A model generated the notes under the pieces. The model saw only the letters and a list, made by a program, of their open reading frames with translations, was not told the DNA's origin and searched no databases. Shown in pieces: positions 45,816 through 59,089 of a DNA stretch of 64,000 nt; the stretch's first letter is position 1, and each line of letters begins with the position of its first letter. The DNA comes from Rhynchosporium graminicola (Eukaryota > Ascomycota > Leotiomycetes > Helotiales > Ploettnerulaceae), in assembly GCA_900074885.1 (NCBI GenBank), contig FJUW01000014.1, forward strand, positions 316,505-380,504, given 5' to 3'. The position numbers were made by a program, and so were the translations under genes.

Positions 45816-47990
45816 TAAAGTCTTAGATAATCGTCGACTAGCTTAATAGTCCGTGGAACTCGCCTCTTTTAATCTAGTTATTAAGTATATATAAGGGCAA
45901 GATAATATATAAGCAGATACTCTAAGCAGATTACTAAGTTATAAGAATAATAAGGTCTATAATAAGACTATCTTACTCAGATAGCTAGATAATAGAGATA
46001 TAGTTACTAATATTCGAGAAGCTATTATAATTAAGTAAGAAATTAAGAGATCTTAATATAATACTTTAAAAGAAGCTTAGAAGAAAGATAGATTATCTCT
46101 AGATAAAACTAAAGAACTTATTATAAGAAATATAATTAAAAATAGTATTATATAAATTAATAGGAAAATTTAGCTTCTACTAAACTTAATAAAAGTATAT
46201 ATTAAAGAATAATATAAGCTTCCCGCGTATAGATACTAAGAGAGATACGAAGAATATATCTGAGGATTTCAAGGAACTATTAGTCAGAAGGGCTCCGCCG
46301 AGTAATTAAAGAAGTACTAGCTATCTATAATACTTATATTAGAAATAAGTCTTCCTAATATATACCTTATAAGTAGATAATTATAGTACTAATACTACTA
46401 ACCTCTTAGAAATTAATATTATAGGACTTCATAAGGCTATTACTACTATCGAAGGATCTAGTTATAGGAGTTAGCTATAATATAATTCTTATTATTATAG
46501 AAAGACTTACTAAGTATATAATCTTAGTATTAGTCTTATTTACTCTTATAGCTAAATACCTAGTATAAGTATACCTTAAGGAAGTAGTCTCTAAATATAA
46601 AGTCCCCGAAGAAATCGTATCAGATCGAGATAAGTTATTTATATTAAAGTTCTAGAATACTTTAATAGTGTTCCTAGAAACTAAATGAAAACTGTTAATA
46701 GCTTTCTATCCTTAGACTAATAGAAGAAACAAAAGAATAAACTAAGTAGTTAAAGTATACTTATACTACTATATTAACTATTAATAAAATAGTTAGATAG
46801 AACTTTACTACTAGTAGAATTCGTATATAATAGCTTAGCTATAGAAATAATAAAAGTTATATTATTCTTCGCGAATTATAGCTATAAACTTATTACTTAT
46901 AGAGAACTTAACTTAATAGTTAAGAATAATAATATAGCTTATATCTAAGTTCAGAATATCTAGGACCTCTATAAGGAACTTATAGAAGAACTCTAGTTTA
47001 TAGCAGAGAAGAATATATACTATTATAATAAGAATTATAGTTAGGAGCTAATACTATAGGAGGAGGATAAGGTTTACTTTCTACGAAAAAATATTAATAT
47101 ATAGAGACTAAGTAATAAGTTAGACTATAAGAAACTTAGACTTTTTAAAATTAAATATATTAAAGGACTTTTAAATTATAAACCTTAGCTATTAGCTATA
47201 ATAAAGAAGATATTCCTAATATTTTATATATCTTTATTAGAAAAAGTACTACCGGGAGTACTACTAGCCCCGAAGATATATACTGAACTAGTTAACTTAC
47301 TTATAGAATACGATATAGAGGAACTACTAGACTATTAGTATAAATAATATATTATTAGATACTTAGTAAAATAGAAGAACTACTTATATTCGGAAAATAT
47401 ATAAGAACTTAAGTTAAGCTTTCACTACTTAATATTACTAGCTAATTTCTATTAATAAAACTTAGATCTAATTAGAAAGGATCCGCCGAGTTAAAAAGTA
47501 ACTTTACTATTAGGTCAGAAGGGAGCTCGGGAGGAAAAGAAGAAAGTGACCTCTCTATAGTAGCTAGCTTAGTAGAAAGGAGAGGAAGCTAAGGAAACTA
47601 ATTAGAATATTTATTTAGACGAAGATCGGGTAGAGAATTAAGAGGATATTTTAATTTCTTAAGCTACTAAAAAATAATATATCTCTTTCGGAGGAGGATA
47701 TATTACTAAGTACCTTAAGGTATCGCAGGATCTTTCGCGCGAACGTACTCAGAATAATAAGTTAATTCCTTAAGATCTAGAAAATATTTTCGATATTATT
47801 TCCGATAGAATAAAAAGGTTTCTACCGGACGATTTAATTTTTCGATATATATAGTAAATACGATATACTCTTTTATTTTCTTATAATTAGTAGATAATAT
47901 TTTAGAAAAGGAAATTAAGTTCTAAAGTAGTTATTACTATGCTTTTAGTATACTTAAGCGTAAGGATACGCTAAGATAGGAGGGGGATAG
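45816..47990 (+). pseudogene. Gypsy-B2 RNase H end, integrase and chromodomain
   Basis: Resumes the B2 frame after Gypsy-C: LASFNLVIKYI.GQDNI.ADTLSR (45850-45925), the conserved RNase H tail before integrase. Integrase core: TKYIILVLVLFTL near 46510, EEIVSDRDKLFI near 46610, NRRNKRIN near 46720 and FVYNSLAIEIIK near 46815. A chromodomain-like end lies near 47310-47440 (EYDIEELLDY, then KNYLYSENI). Downstream, 47460-47960 has a basic/acidic tail and no domain. A polypurine tract (AGGAGGGGGATAG) precedes the 3' LTR. Role: integration and chromatin targeting. Confidence 0.87.
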
Positions 47991-48496
47991 TATTACGAAC
48001 CTAGTAAGGTTCTTAGTACTAAAAGCTATCTTAGTACTAGAATACTAATAGTACTACCCTATAGTATATACTAAATGTATTTTAATACTAGAGGAGGGTT
48101 AGTACTACTAGGAGAATAGTACTAATATGATTATAGTATAAACTAGCGAGTAGTACTATATATCTACTTATATCGTAGTAATAATTGGATTATAGCTATA
48201 GGTAATCTAGGATCACGTGATAGAGTCTAGCTTAGCGGGAGTCTAGCTAGAGGAGTCGGACTTCTATCTAGAGGACTCTAGTATAGAGGACTCCTAGGGG
48301 GGACTAAGGCTCTATATAAGACTAGTACTTCTGCTATTAAATAAGAGCTTCGTGCTTAAATTCATATAGTAATTAATACCTACTTATAATATCTTAATTC
48401 TAATTAAGAACCGAACTTCTTATTTACTTTACTTTATAGCTGATACTAACTGACGAGCCTATATACCGTGTACTAGTCAGAACTAGGAATATTATA
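47991..48496 (+). repeat. Gypsy-B2 3' LTR
   Basis: 506 bp partner of 28152-28660, TATTACGAACC to GAACTAGGAATATTATA. It contains the CACGTGATAGAGTC box and the CTATATAAGACTAGTACTTCT core. The flanks of the two B2 LTRs do not show a clean 5-bp duplication. Confidence 0.92.
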
Positions 48497-48569
48497 TATA
48501 TCGCTCTTAGATAAAGCTAGATTTTGCTTTTATATATACTTAATTATTTATAATTAAGTAATATACTAA

Positions 48570-48800
48570 TGTAAGACTTTCAAATCCTATTTCCTTATAG
48601 TAGCTTTAAGCTATAAGACTTAGCTACTATTAGAGTTCTTCTACTTTCTTATAAGAGCTTACTTCTCTTATAATATTAGAAATCAAGTTACTTTTTTACT
48701 TATTTTTCTTATCTTCAAGATTTTACTTTATTTAATATAATATATAATAACTCCTTTAGATTTAGATTCTTCTTATTTTATTATACTTTCTATATTAGTA
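48570..48800 (+). repeat. Gypsy-D left LTR
   Basis: About 231 bp matching 60459-60690. Starts TGTAAGACTTTCAAATCC and includes CCTTATAGTAGC, GGCTTAGCTACTATTAG-type and TTTAGATTTAGATT motifs, ending CTTTCTATATTAGTA. The interval 48497-48569 between it and Gypsy-B2 is unassigned. Confidence 0.75.
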
Positions 48801-51021
48801 AATATTATAAGAAACTTAATTATAAATATTATTACTATATAGTCCTTATAATATCTCATTTCATAGGATTAATATTACTCTTACTTTATATCTTTATATT
48901 TATTATAATTAATTATTAAAAATTAAGTATTTATAGATTTCTTAATAAATAAGCGAGATCTCAGATTAATTTTAATATAATATTATTAACTAATTAGATA
49001 GAAGAACTTAATTCTAATATTATTTTATAATAATTTCTAATTAATTTATAAACTAATTTCTTAAATATCTTTTAGAAGCTTTAGAAATTAGAAAATATAA
49101 CTATATAGCTAGATATTCAGGAAATCTATATTAATACTTAAGATATAATTACACTAAAAGAACTTTTATAAAGAGAAATTAGCTTTTAGATAGAAATTCT
49201 TATACTTTAGTTCTTTATAGCTTTCATATTCTTAATAAATACTTTACTTAAGTTAATTTAGAATTTTCTATTAAGAATTAAGTTTTAGAGTAAGAATACT
49301 AGATCTAATAAGTATATAAGATAATATTCAGAGTTAAAGTACTCTTATAATTAACTAGTTCTATATTATTACTTAAAAGTTTTATTAATAAGAAATTATT
49401 TCTAAATACTTTCAACTTTTATTAAGGCCACAGCTAAATCGAAGTGCGGGAATAGCTAAATCAACATGCGCTAAGATTCTATTAACTTGGCGAGTGCATC
49501 TAGAAACCTTACTCTGCTATACTAATTTATACTAAAGAGTAAGGGCTATTAATATATAGTATAAATCTACTTATTTTAGCTATAATTCTTCTATATATTT
49601 ATACCCGGGCTCTCTAGAAAATCGTATAAGAAGCTAGTAAGCTCCCCGCTAAAGGACCTCTAGTAAATAGCTATATATATACTATATAGTAAGCTTTTAG
49701 TCTACCTTGCTTTTATACTCTCTAGAAACAATAATAAGAAGATAGCAGTATCCTTCTAAGTAATATTTATTACTACTAGTACTATAATAGGCCTGATTTA
49801 GTATACTCTGCTCCCCTAATACCTCTCTCTCTCTTAAATCTATTAAAAGTTAAAAGTAAAAGTAGACTAAAGGGTGCACTTAGAGGTAGAGTAATACTTT
49901 TAAATACTCGCTGCGACCCCTTATTCTTTGAACTACCTTCAAGCTCTACCCCTATATTACTTAGCTAGTATTTTATAGTATAAAATAGCGTATTATTAAC
50001 TAGTATAGTAATATAAAAGCTTAAGGATAGATACCTAGATAGCTATAAACCTAGTATACGGAAGGAGAGAGGTTATATATATAGTATAATATCTATCTAT
50101 TATTCAGATAGTATAATAGATACTACTGCAGCTAGTGAATTATTAATTCAGAGAGATATAATAAGGGGTATTAAGGTATATACCTAGGATATAGAGTTTA
50201 AAGAAGATTTAGATAAATTAGTATAATTAATATATTATATATAACTATATATATAAATCTTAGTAGTGATAAGTGCATACTGCATTTTCGGCTCGGCTAT
50301 TAGCGCACGTTGATTTAGCTATTCCCGCACTTCGATTTAGCTGTGGCCTACTTATTACTAAGTCTATGATAATTATACTTAGATTTAATATTTCTTTAGA
50401 TAATTTAGCTAAATCTAATTAAGACTTTATAAGTATTATTAGAAGTATTACTAAATTATAAATTAATTAGATCTAGTTATAAAAGAATATAAAATAAAAG
50501 AATAAGAAGCTATATATTCCTATATTCAGTTATAATAGAGTTCTACTTATTAGAATATCTAAGAATTACTTTCAAGAAATAATAATACTAATAAGCTTTT
50601 TATTAATATTATATAATATAATAATAGTAATAAAAATAGATCTAGCTACTCTTAAAAAGATATTAGCTATAGTTTATATTATAATAAAGCTTATTTAAAA
50701 GAAAATCCTAGCTCTTATTTTAAGAACGATTATAAAGCTATAGATAATCTTATATATTTAAAGAAGCTATTATTATAATATCAAAAGATAGATTTATATT
50801 AGTCTTTTAAGAGATAAAGCTATTCTTATAAATAGAAGATAAGAAGCTTCTTTTCTTAGTAATATTATTATAATAATTAGAAGTACTTAATAAGATAATA
50901 TATTAAAAAACTATTTAATAAAGTGAATCACTTATACTCTTATCTTTATTCTTAAAAGATCGAAAGACTTTCTTATTAAGCTAGTATATTTTAGAAAGTT
51001 TTTTTTAGAAATTAAGCTATT
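48801..51021 (+). pseudogene. Gypsy-D 5' region (leader and presumed gag)
   Basis: Strongly RIP-mutated sequence after the left LTR, interrupted at 49426-50348 by a hAT-like element and at 51022 by Copia-B. On the plus strand a helical segment (FLKYLLEALEIRKYN near 49055-49100) suggests a gag, but no zinc knuckle was recognised. The assignment rests on position between the LTR and a downstream pol in the same orientation. Confidence 0.4.
49426..50348 (+). mobile_element. hAT-like non-autonomous element, copy 3 (923 bp)
   Basis: Same length and orientation as copy 1, with TIRs GGCCACAGC...GCTGTGGCC intact. The flanking eight bases, TTTATTAA on the left and TACTTATT on the right, do not match, so the duplication was lost or the flanks were rearranged. 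Confidence 0.9.
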
Positions 51022-51199
51022 TATTACAAGGATATAGGCCTTAGTATAGATCAGGTAACTATAGTCACGTGTATAGTCCGTACGGATATTCCTAGATAAT
51101 ACCTTTAGTTAACTCTCTATAGTAATTAGTATTATAATATAATATATAATATTTAACTACTCTATATCTTACTCTAAATATTAACGTAATCTTACTATA
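51022..51199 (+). repeat. Copia-B 5' LTR
   Basis: 178 bp, TATTACAAGGATATAGG to CGTAATCTTACTATA. Directly followed by GGTTATAAGCCCCGATAG, a likely primer-binding site. It contains the palindromic CACGTG-type segment AGTCACGTGTATAG. Confidence 0.93.
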
Positions 51200-51379
51200 G
51201 GTTATAAGCCCCGATAGCTAGAAGTAGAATAGTACTTAAAGAAGCAGTAGTATTATAATTCTTAATAGTAAGCATCGAACTATTTCTTAGTACTAAGGGT
51301 AGAGATTCAAGTTATAAGCTTCTGATCAAGATATAGTATACGCGTATAGTTTAGTGTTACTAGCGCGTCTTTCTATAGT

Positions 51380-54300
51380 AAATACAGTCGCGCAGAGTAC
51401 TAGTAGAGAGAGTTCTTTAGCTATCGCACCTACGCTATTATTAGAAGGAGTCGAAGAAATATACCCTGATAACTCTAGCTCTATTAAAGAGTCTTTAAAG
51501 TCTTTACTATCATAAATAAGCCGTATAGTAATTAATACTCGTACAGCAGTTAAAGTCGACGATTCCGAAATTATCGCATCCCGAGGTACAGACTTTTCCG
51601 CGCTAGCGCCGGAAGCTACTACTTAAGTCCCTAGGACTCAAAATATACTCGATTTACCCCTTATAGACGCTAAATCGATATCCTAGGATATCCAGAGGAT
51701 CCGGAAGACCCGGAATCAGAACCTATTACTACGATTACGCTAGAAGAGCTATATAAACGCAAGAAGATAAGTAGCTCTATATCTTTGAACTTAGCAGATA
51801 GCTATAAGCTTAAGAGAGGAGAGAACTATATAGAATAGAGAGATAAGATACTAAATATTACTAAAACTAATAGAATTAGTAAGTTTCTTAATATTAAATC
51901 GCGTAAATAAATAACTAAAGAGGTAGAAAAATAAGAAAACGAAATCAACGATAAAGCACTTAAGAAGTAGTAAGATTAGGAGTCTAGAGAGAGTTAAATA
52001 AAGCTAGTAATCACGTTGATTTATAAGGCCGGACCTCTCGCGTATATAACTAGTAAAACTACTGCATTAGATATATAGAAGGCCTTATAAGCGCAGTACG
52101 AAGGAGATAGTAATATACTAGTATATAACGCTATATAAGATTACGTTAAGCTCTAGTATAACGATTTCAACTCTTTAGAGAAGTTTATTATCGCTTTTAA
52201 GCTCTTAATTATCAAATTAGAGACTTTAATAATAGCTCTATCTCTAGTATAATATCTAATTATATTTATTACCGCAGTTTCAGAGAAATAGCCTATATAA
52301 GCTAATAGATAATATTCTCTCTTAAGAGTTTATTCTAGTAATAAGTTAGATACGACTGAGAAAGCTAAATTACAAGTAACTTTAGTTAGTTTAATCGAAG
52401 ATATTACTAATAAGATAGAAGCAAGTGACTCTACTAGTAAGATAGTAAGTTAAGCTCTATATAATAATAAGTCTATATCTAATTCCAAGAAAGGAAGTAG
52501 CAGAGGAGCTACTAAGCTAGCTAGTAAGGAAGCTAGGCCGACTTATAAGCACTATAAATAGATATCGCTAAAGTATACTCCAGAGAACTATTTTGTTATT
52601 AATAAGCAGAAGAAGAAGGAGTTTAAAGAGAAGTCTAGAAAGAAGTAGATCCTGCACGCCGAGTAGCTAAAGAAGAAGGAGGGAGAGAATACTAATAAGA
52701 AGAAGACTAATAGTAGAAAGAAGAAGGATAACGATTCCGACGAGAATAGTATTTTCAGCGTAGCTCTTTTATTATATTTCCCTACTATTATAGCTTCTAT
52801 AGCTATATTCTCTTATTATAATAAGTCACGATAGCTCTTTAACACTGGCGCTATAGAGCATATATCTAATAACCTTTCTAAGTTTACCTTATATACGCTA
52901 AGAGACGATTTATAGTATATACTTACTATTAATAAGCTATTACGCTCTATCGGGATTAGAAGTTATACGATTAAGGCGCTAAAGACAGACGGTATAATAC
53001 GTATATTAGAGTGCTATAATATACTATATATCCCGTAGTCTCTAGTCTACTTATACTACGGTTCTAAATTGAATAAATTAGGAGGTTATTTACGTAATTC
53101 TATACTCTATACCTCTAAGGAGAAGGAGATTTATATAATTAACGAAGATCTATTTATTATTAAAGAGGAGATCTCCGGCGCAGAGTACGCTAGCCTTCCG
53201 GTTTTAAGCTTACCTGCAGCAGTAGAGTAAGCTATAGTCGATATAGAGCTTTAGTATAGATATATATATCACGCTAGCTTTAACGTAATACGTCGCACTT
53301 AATCTATAGTTACTAGTATGAAGTTTATAGAGCTTAAGACTAGTAGAACTCGCCTTTACATACTATATAAGAAAGGCCGACTTATTCGGAAGGTTAATAA
53401 GGTATCGGTACGTGCTCGACCTACTAGATTAATAGATAAAATCCATATAGATATAGTATACCTTAAACCTAAGGGTCTAAATAGTTACTCTTACGCCTCT
53501 ATCTTCTTATGCGCTTATTCGACCAGAAAGTAGGCCTTTACTTACGCTAAGAAGTCGGATATATATCTAGCTAATCAAAAGCTAATTAAGTTAGCCGAAA
53601 TATAGTATTACTATAAAATTAAGATATAGAGATATAACAGAAGTAAGAAGTACTTTCCCTCTTAGATAAAGGAGCTTACTAATCACCTTAGAATACTACT
53701 AGAGGAGTCTACTTCGTATACTCTAGAGTAAGGCTCTTCTACGTATAATTATTAAGAGGGTACGTATAATTATAATAGATCAGAATATATCTAACTATAT
53801 ATAGCCGGAAATCCTACTCGCCTATATATATATCGCTAACCTTATCTCTACTTCTAGAGTAGAAGGGAAAACTCCTTTTAAGTGCTTCTATGATAATATT
53901 AAGCTAGGGGTAAACTATACTCCCTTTATTAAGTATCTCCGTGTATTAGGATATCCTGTTTTTATACTAATTAATAAGGAGAAGAGAGTCTAGAGCTATA
54001 AGGTAGCTCCTAGAGCTAAAAAGGGTATTCTAGTGGGATTTAAAAGTTATAATATCTATAGATACCTAGTTAATAGAAAGGTAGTTCGTACCTCTTATCT
54101 ACGATTTAATAAAGATAGCCTAGTTATAGAACCTCACGAAGAAGACGCTATAAAAGTACCTTAAACTAGAGGTAATTCTATTAATAATTTAAGTTAAAAT
54201 TAAGACGTCGAAGTTACTAGTACTATTACTTCTAATATAGGTATTATAAGCTAAGACGAGGATTCCGAAGTCGAAATCGATAGTACGGAAGATACTGAGT

Positions 54301-56190
54301 CTATAGTTACAGACGAAGTTCTAGCACTAGAAGTCGATATCCCGGAGTAAGTTACTATATAAAAGAAGCGTAGAAGACCTTAAGGATCTAAGAACTATAT
54401 ACTAACGTATATTTATAAGGCTATACGTTTAGGCCGGAACGCAGATCCGATTATAAATTCGATACCTAAAGTAATACCGGAACTAAATAATAGCTACTCT
54501 TATATAATTTCACTACTTGAAGAAGTATAAGAGAGTACTATCTAATATCGATTCGCTTTCTATATAGCTTAAGAAGAGTCGCTATCTTTAGACGATCCGA
54601 TTACTTCAGATTAAGCTATAAAGAGACCTGATTAGCTAGAATAGAAGAAGGCGACTATTAAGGAGTACTAATCTCTTAAAGAGAAGTCGACTTAGAAGAC
54701 TATAAGTCGCTCTGATATACTAAAAGGGTATAGAGTACTAGGTTCTTATCTAGTTTTCAAGACTAAAAGAGATATAGATAGCAAAATCGATAAATATAAG
54801 GTCAGATTTATAGTTTAAAGTTATACGTAACGATTTAGTCACGATTATAATTAGATATATACTAGAGTCTATAAATCTTCTACTTAGAAGATAAGCTTAG
54901 CAGTTATAGCGGAATACGACTTAGAAGTCGAATAGTTTAACGTGATAATAGTATTCTTATATAATGAAGCTAATACCCTGATATACGTTAAATTACCGCT
55001 ATTTTATAGATAATTTAGATATAGACTTATAGACGAGGAATATATACTCTTACTAAAGGCTCTATATAGTCTAAAGTAGTCTCTACACCTCTAATAAGAG
55101 ATACTACGTAAGGAGTTCAGTATTATTGACTTTATACTTTTATAAACTAATAATTACGTATATATTAACTAAGAAACTAGAATAATTATTATTACTTATA
55201 TTAACGATTTTCTAGTTATCTTAAAGGCTGGAATAGCTCTTAAAGAGCTTAAGAAGAAGATTCTTACTATATTTAATATTCTACTAGCTAGACTAGCTAA
55301 ATACTTCCTTAGCGTTAGAATTATACGTGATAGAGAGAAGAAGACGATTTCTCTTTACTAAGATACATATATCGATAAGATATTAGATCGATTTAGAATA
55401 ACTAACTATAAGAGCGCTAATACGCCCTTTACTACTAGTTCAGAGGTTTCTATAGTCAAATTCAAGAGAGTAGCTACCCTATAAGAAATCAAGCTATATT
55501 AATAGCTTTATAGTAGTCTATAGTACCTAGCTTATACTCGCTGGGATATATTATACTACTGCTCTATACTATCACAATTTCTGATAAATCCATCACCTTA
55601 ATACCTTGCGAGCGCTAAGAGAGTACTTGCCTACCTATAAGGTACGAAGTACTACGCTACGACTTACGGAGGAGACGTTACCGATAGAGAGAAGATGAAA
55701 TTAAGAGGTTTCTATAACTCGAATTAGGCTGGTAACCGAATTAATAGAGTATTATATACCGGAGTCTATTTCTTTCTTACAGGAGGTGTTTTCTCAGCTA
55801 TTTCAAAGCGATAGACTACTATAGCTCTAGCCTCTACGGAAGTAGAGTATATAGCTATATACGCCTTTACTAGAGAAGTATCATAGATACGCTAAGTACT
55901 AAAGGAGCTAGGCTATAATAAGCTAGACTCTAGGAGTATAGAGATATAGTGCGATAATCAGGAAGCTTTATCTCTATCGGAGAACCCTGAATTACACTAG
56001 CGTACTAAGTATATCGATATCAAATTCTATTACCTGCGCTAGAAGGTTGCTAGAGGTTATTTAGACCCTTAGTATATACTCTTAAAAGAGAACGCGGCAG
56101 ATAGTTTCACTAAACTACTTAGCCTATAAGACCTTAAGGCCTTTATAGTAATACTGAATATAACTATTTTATATCTAGAATAAAGGGTAT
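51380..56190 (+). pseudogene. Copia-B gag-pol polyprotein relic
   Basis: Gag: Ser/Thr-rich start (from about 51380), body to 52500, and a zinc-knuckle remnant near 52545-52600 (TYKHYK.ISLKYTPENYF, Cys changed to Tyr). The protease reads LFNTGAIEHISNN near 52835-52875, with the catalytic Asp of DTGA changed to Asn. Integrase: the HHCC region is in the longest surviving open stretch (53318-53533, about 71 codons) with the conserved phrases RLIRKVNKV and DKIHIDIVYLK; its Cys pair now reads YILYKK. The C-terminal integrase lies near 53860-54110 (APRAKKGILVGFKSYNIYR). RT: LLKALYSLK.SL near 55050 and TYINDFLVILK near 55195-55230, where one catalytic Asp is Asn. RNase H: YIAIYAFTREVS near 55850 and CDNQEALSLSENPELH, then TKYIDIKFYYLR near 55950-56040. 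Inactive, but the most readable element here. Confidence 0.9.
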
Positions 56191-56401
56191 AGATATTAAT
56201 TAGGAAAGCTAATTATCTTAAAGGAAGTATAGAACCTAGGGTTTATCTAGTTCACGTGATATAAAAGTATAGTTCTAGTCTCTAGGGGTATTACTATATA
56301 TACGTGTACGATAGTATAATCAACTAATTACAGATTACAGGAAATTAGATCACTCGTACCTATAGAAGTTACCGACTTTATAGTATCTCTATAGAGGGGT
56401 A

Positions 56402-56579
56402 TATTACGAGGATATAGGTCTTAGTGTAGATCAGGTGACTATAGTCACGTGTATAGTCCGTACGGATATTCCTAGATAATACCTTTAGTTAACTCTCCAT
56501 AGTAATTAGTATTATAATATAATATATAATATTCAACTATTCTATGCCTTATTCTGAATATCAACATAACCTTACTATA
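56402..56579 (+). repeat. Copia-B 3' LTR
   Basis: 178 bp, TATTACGAGGATATAGG to CATAACCTTACTATA. It differs from the 5' LTR at a modest number of sites, mainly C/T and G/A, with the 3' copy keeping more CpA/TpG. A purine stretch (ATAGAGGGGTA) precedes it. Confidence 0.93.
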
Positions 56580-59080
56580 ATATTAAAGAAGTTAATTAGA
56601 GTAATATAATAAATAGTAATTCAGAAAGTAAGAACTAAACTTTTAAAGTATTTATAATAAGAGTAAAATCTATTAGAGTTATTAAGAATAAAGCTAAAAA
56701 ATAATATAGCTATAGAATTATTATTAGAAAAGCTATTAAGAAATTAAGAAAGATCCTAAGAGAAGAGAATAAGATTTCAGAAGATAAGATAAAACTAGAC
56801 TAATTTTCCTCGGAAATAGTATATAATATCTAATCTAGCTTTCTATATATATTTAAAGTCGAGGTTATATAAATCCTTAGAAGCTTATATTACTAAAACT
56901 AACTTCTAATATAATATTATAAGTATAAAAAGAAGTTAATATCTTAAAATAATAGAAGTTTAATAATAATAATATTATAATCGATGCTTAGAAGATAGCT
57001 CTTAAGAAGCCTATAAGCTATAAGCTTAATATCTTTTTAAAGACTCTTTAGATATTGCTTATTAGCTAAATCGACTTCTTAATAAGTATATACTTATTAT
57101 TTATAAAGAAAGAAAGTCCTTAGTTATAATTATATATCTTCTATCTTCGAAAGAGTTATTCTTAGCTATTATAGAATCTACAATTAAGTTAATAAACTAT
57201 TTTAGAATAGACATATATAAAAAGGATATTTTTTCTAATATTATAATAGATTATTAAGATATTATTAAAAACTATTAGAATATAGCTATAAAGATATTAA
57301 AGACTTAAGTACTTATTAATAATTTAGTTATAGTAAAAGCTATAATTAACTATAAAGCTAAGTTAAACTATATAAGTACTAAGTTAATAGTATATATTAG
57401 ACTTATTATTATAAATAAAAGAAAGCTTTCCTATTATATTATTATTAGATAAAAATTTAACTTCGATAGTTTTATTAAGAATATTCTAATTAATATTAAT
57501 AAAGTGAAGAATTATAGAGATTATATAATTCTTTAGAATTTAATATATAATATAATTTTAAGTATACTTTTTATTTTTAAAAGTAGAATAAGCTTCTTAT
57601 ATCTTAATAATAGAGATATAAAGCTCACTTTATAAGTTTTAATTAGTTTATAGCTAAGAAAGTTCTAGTTACTAAAGATATTATTAATAAGCTCTATAAT
57701 ATAGAAAACTACTAACTAGCTCTCTTATTAAGTTAAGTAATAATAAGAATTTTAAGAAGTACTTAGAAGATAAAGCTTATAATCCTATATTAGAAGCTAA
57801 GAAAAGAATAAGAAAAACTAAAACTATAATAAAGTTTATAAAATATAATAAATATTAATTAGAATAAGTATTTAAGGTTTATATAGTTTAATTAAGAGAT
57901 AATAAAGATTAGATATTTATTAACGATAATATCTCGACTTTAGATAATTAATTAAATCGCTAGAATTAACTAAAGTTTATAGAGTTAATCTTTAAGATTA
58001 ATACTCTATATAAGAAAAAAGCTAATAAAATAAAGCTAATAAACTTAGGGAAGTCTAATATAAGTATACTTTATGGATTTTCCGATCAGATTAAGAGAGA
58101 TAAAGCTATAAAGCTACTTACTATTAATAGGAAATATATAAGCTTTATTATTAAGAGATTTAAATATAAAGAAGCTACTAAAGACTTAATAAACGAAAGA
58201 AGATTTTTAAAAATTAATTATAAGAAGTAAACTAAGAACTATAAAGAGAGATCCTCTATACTAAGCTCTACTTAATAAAGAAATAGTAGCTTTCAAGACC
58301 TTAGTATTATTCAAAAAAGAAGTTACTTCTCTATTAGAAGTTAATATTATATCTTATAATACTAAGTAAGAAAGGACTTTTAGAGTCTCTAAAGCTCTCT
58401 AAGAGAAAGTAATAAAGATATTAAAAGAGAGACTTAAGTAGAGTATTTTAGAATCTTACTATAGATATTATTAAAATAAATAGCTTCTAGTTACTAAGAA
58501 AGATAAGAGGATATATAAACTTATTACTATTATTATTGAAATAAACTAGGTAATTATTAGAGATAGTAATATATCTCTAAATATCGACTAGTTTTCTTAT
58601 GAGTTCTTAGGCCTTACTATAGCTTCTTTAATCGATCTCTTCTTTAGATATAACTAATTCTTATTAGTACTTCGATTAAGAGATATAATAGTAATCTATA
58701 CTTCTATAAGACTTCTAAGGATAACTCAGGATCCTTTGCTAGGACTAATTCTAGTCTCGCAGCTAGTAAATAATTTTAATTATTAATATCTAATTACTTT
58801 CTTTCTTTCTTAGCTCGCGTAGCTTATTGCTATTAGCTAGAAATAGCGTAAATACCTTCTTATCGCTCTTATAATATTAATCTGAAATAAATATATTTAA
58901 TAAAAGAAGCTTCTCTTTATCCTAATCTTAATTAGCGCGCTAAGAAGAGATAATAGAAAGACGTAAACTATATTTCGCTTCTGAAAATAAGTCTATAAAG
59001 TATAAAAAGCCTCGATAATATAATATCGGATACTATTCTCTTAATAATCGCGGCTATCAACTATAATCGAGCTTCTATTC
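56580..59080 (+). pseudogene. Gypsy-D pol relic (reverse transcriptase)
   Basis: Degenerate pol on the plus strand. Upstream of RT a linker-like segment reads LYKKKANKIKLINLG (about 58000-58045), followed near 58070 by GFSDQIKRDKA. RT: KVIKILKERLKQS-like stretch near 58405, LLVTKKDKRIYKLITIIIEIN near 58490-58545, VIIRDSNIPLNIDQFSYEFLG near 58550-58610, IASLIDLFFRYNQ near 58620-58655, then LRITQDPLLG near 58715. The YxDD box is not identifiable and RNase H and integrase were not found; the reading passes within about 300 bp into the 3' ORF, so most of pol has been deleted or is beyond recognition. RT lineage is the same as Gypsy-C. The left part (56580-57950) is Lys/Ile-rich and unassigned. 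Confidence 0.72.
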
Positions 59081-59089
59081 GCTTTTATT

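Larger units (their letters stand above)
51022..56579 (+). mobile_element. Copia-B, full-length Ty1/Copia retrotransposon (5558 bp)
   Basis: Two 178-bp LTRs enclose a complete but disabled Copia polyprotein on the plus strand in the order gag, protease, integrase, RT, RNase H. Flanks are CTATT (51017-51021) and ATATT (56580-56584), a 5-bp duplication with one change. RIP is moderate. It lies inside Gypsy-D. Confidence 0.93.

Noticed and set aside
49418..50356. 8-bp duplication for hAT-like copy 3
   Set aside because: The flanks TTTATTAA and TACTTATT do not match under any shift of one or two bases that also keeps the TIR ends.
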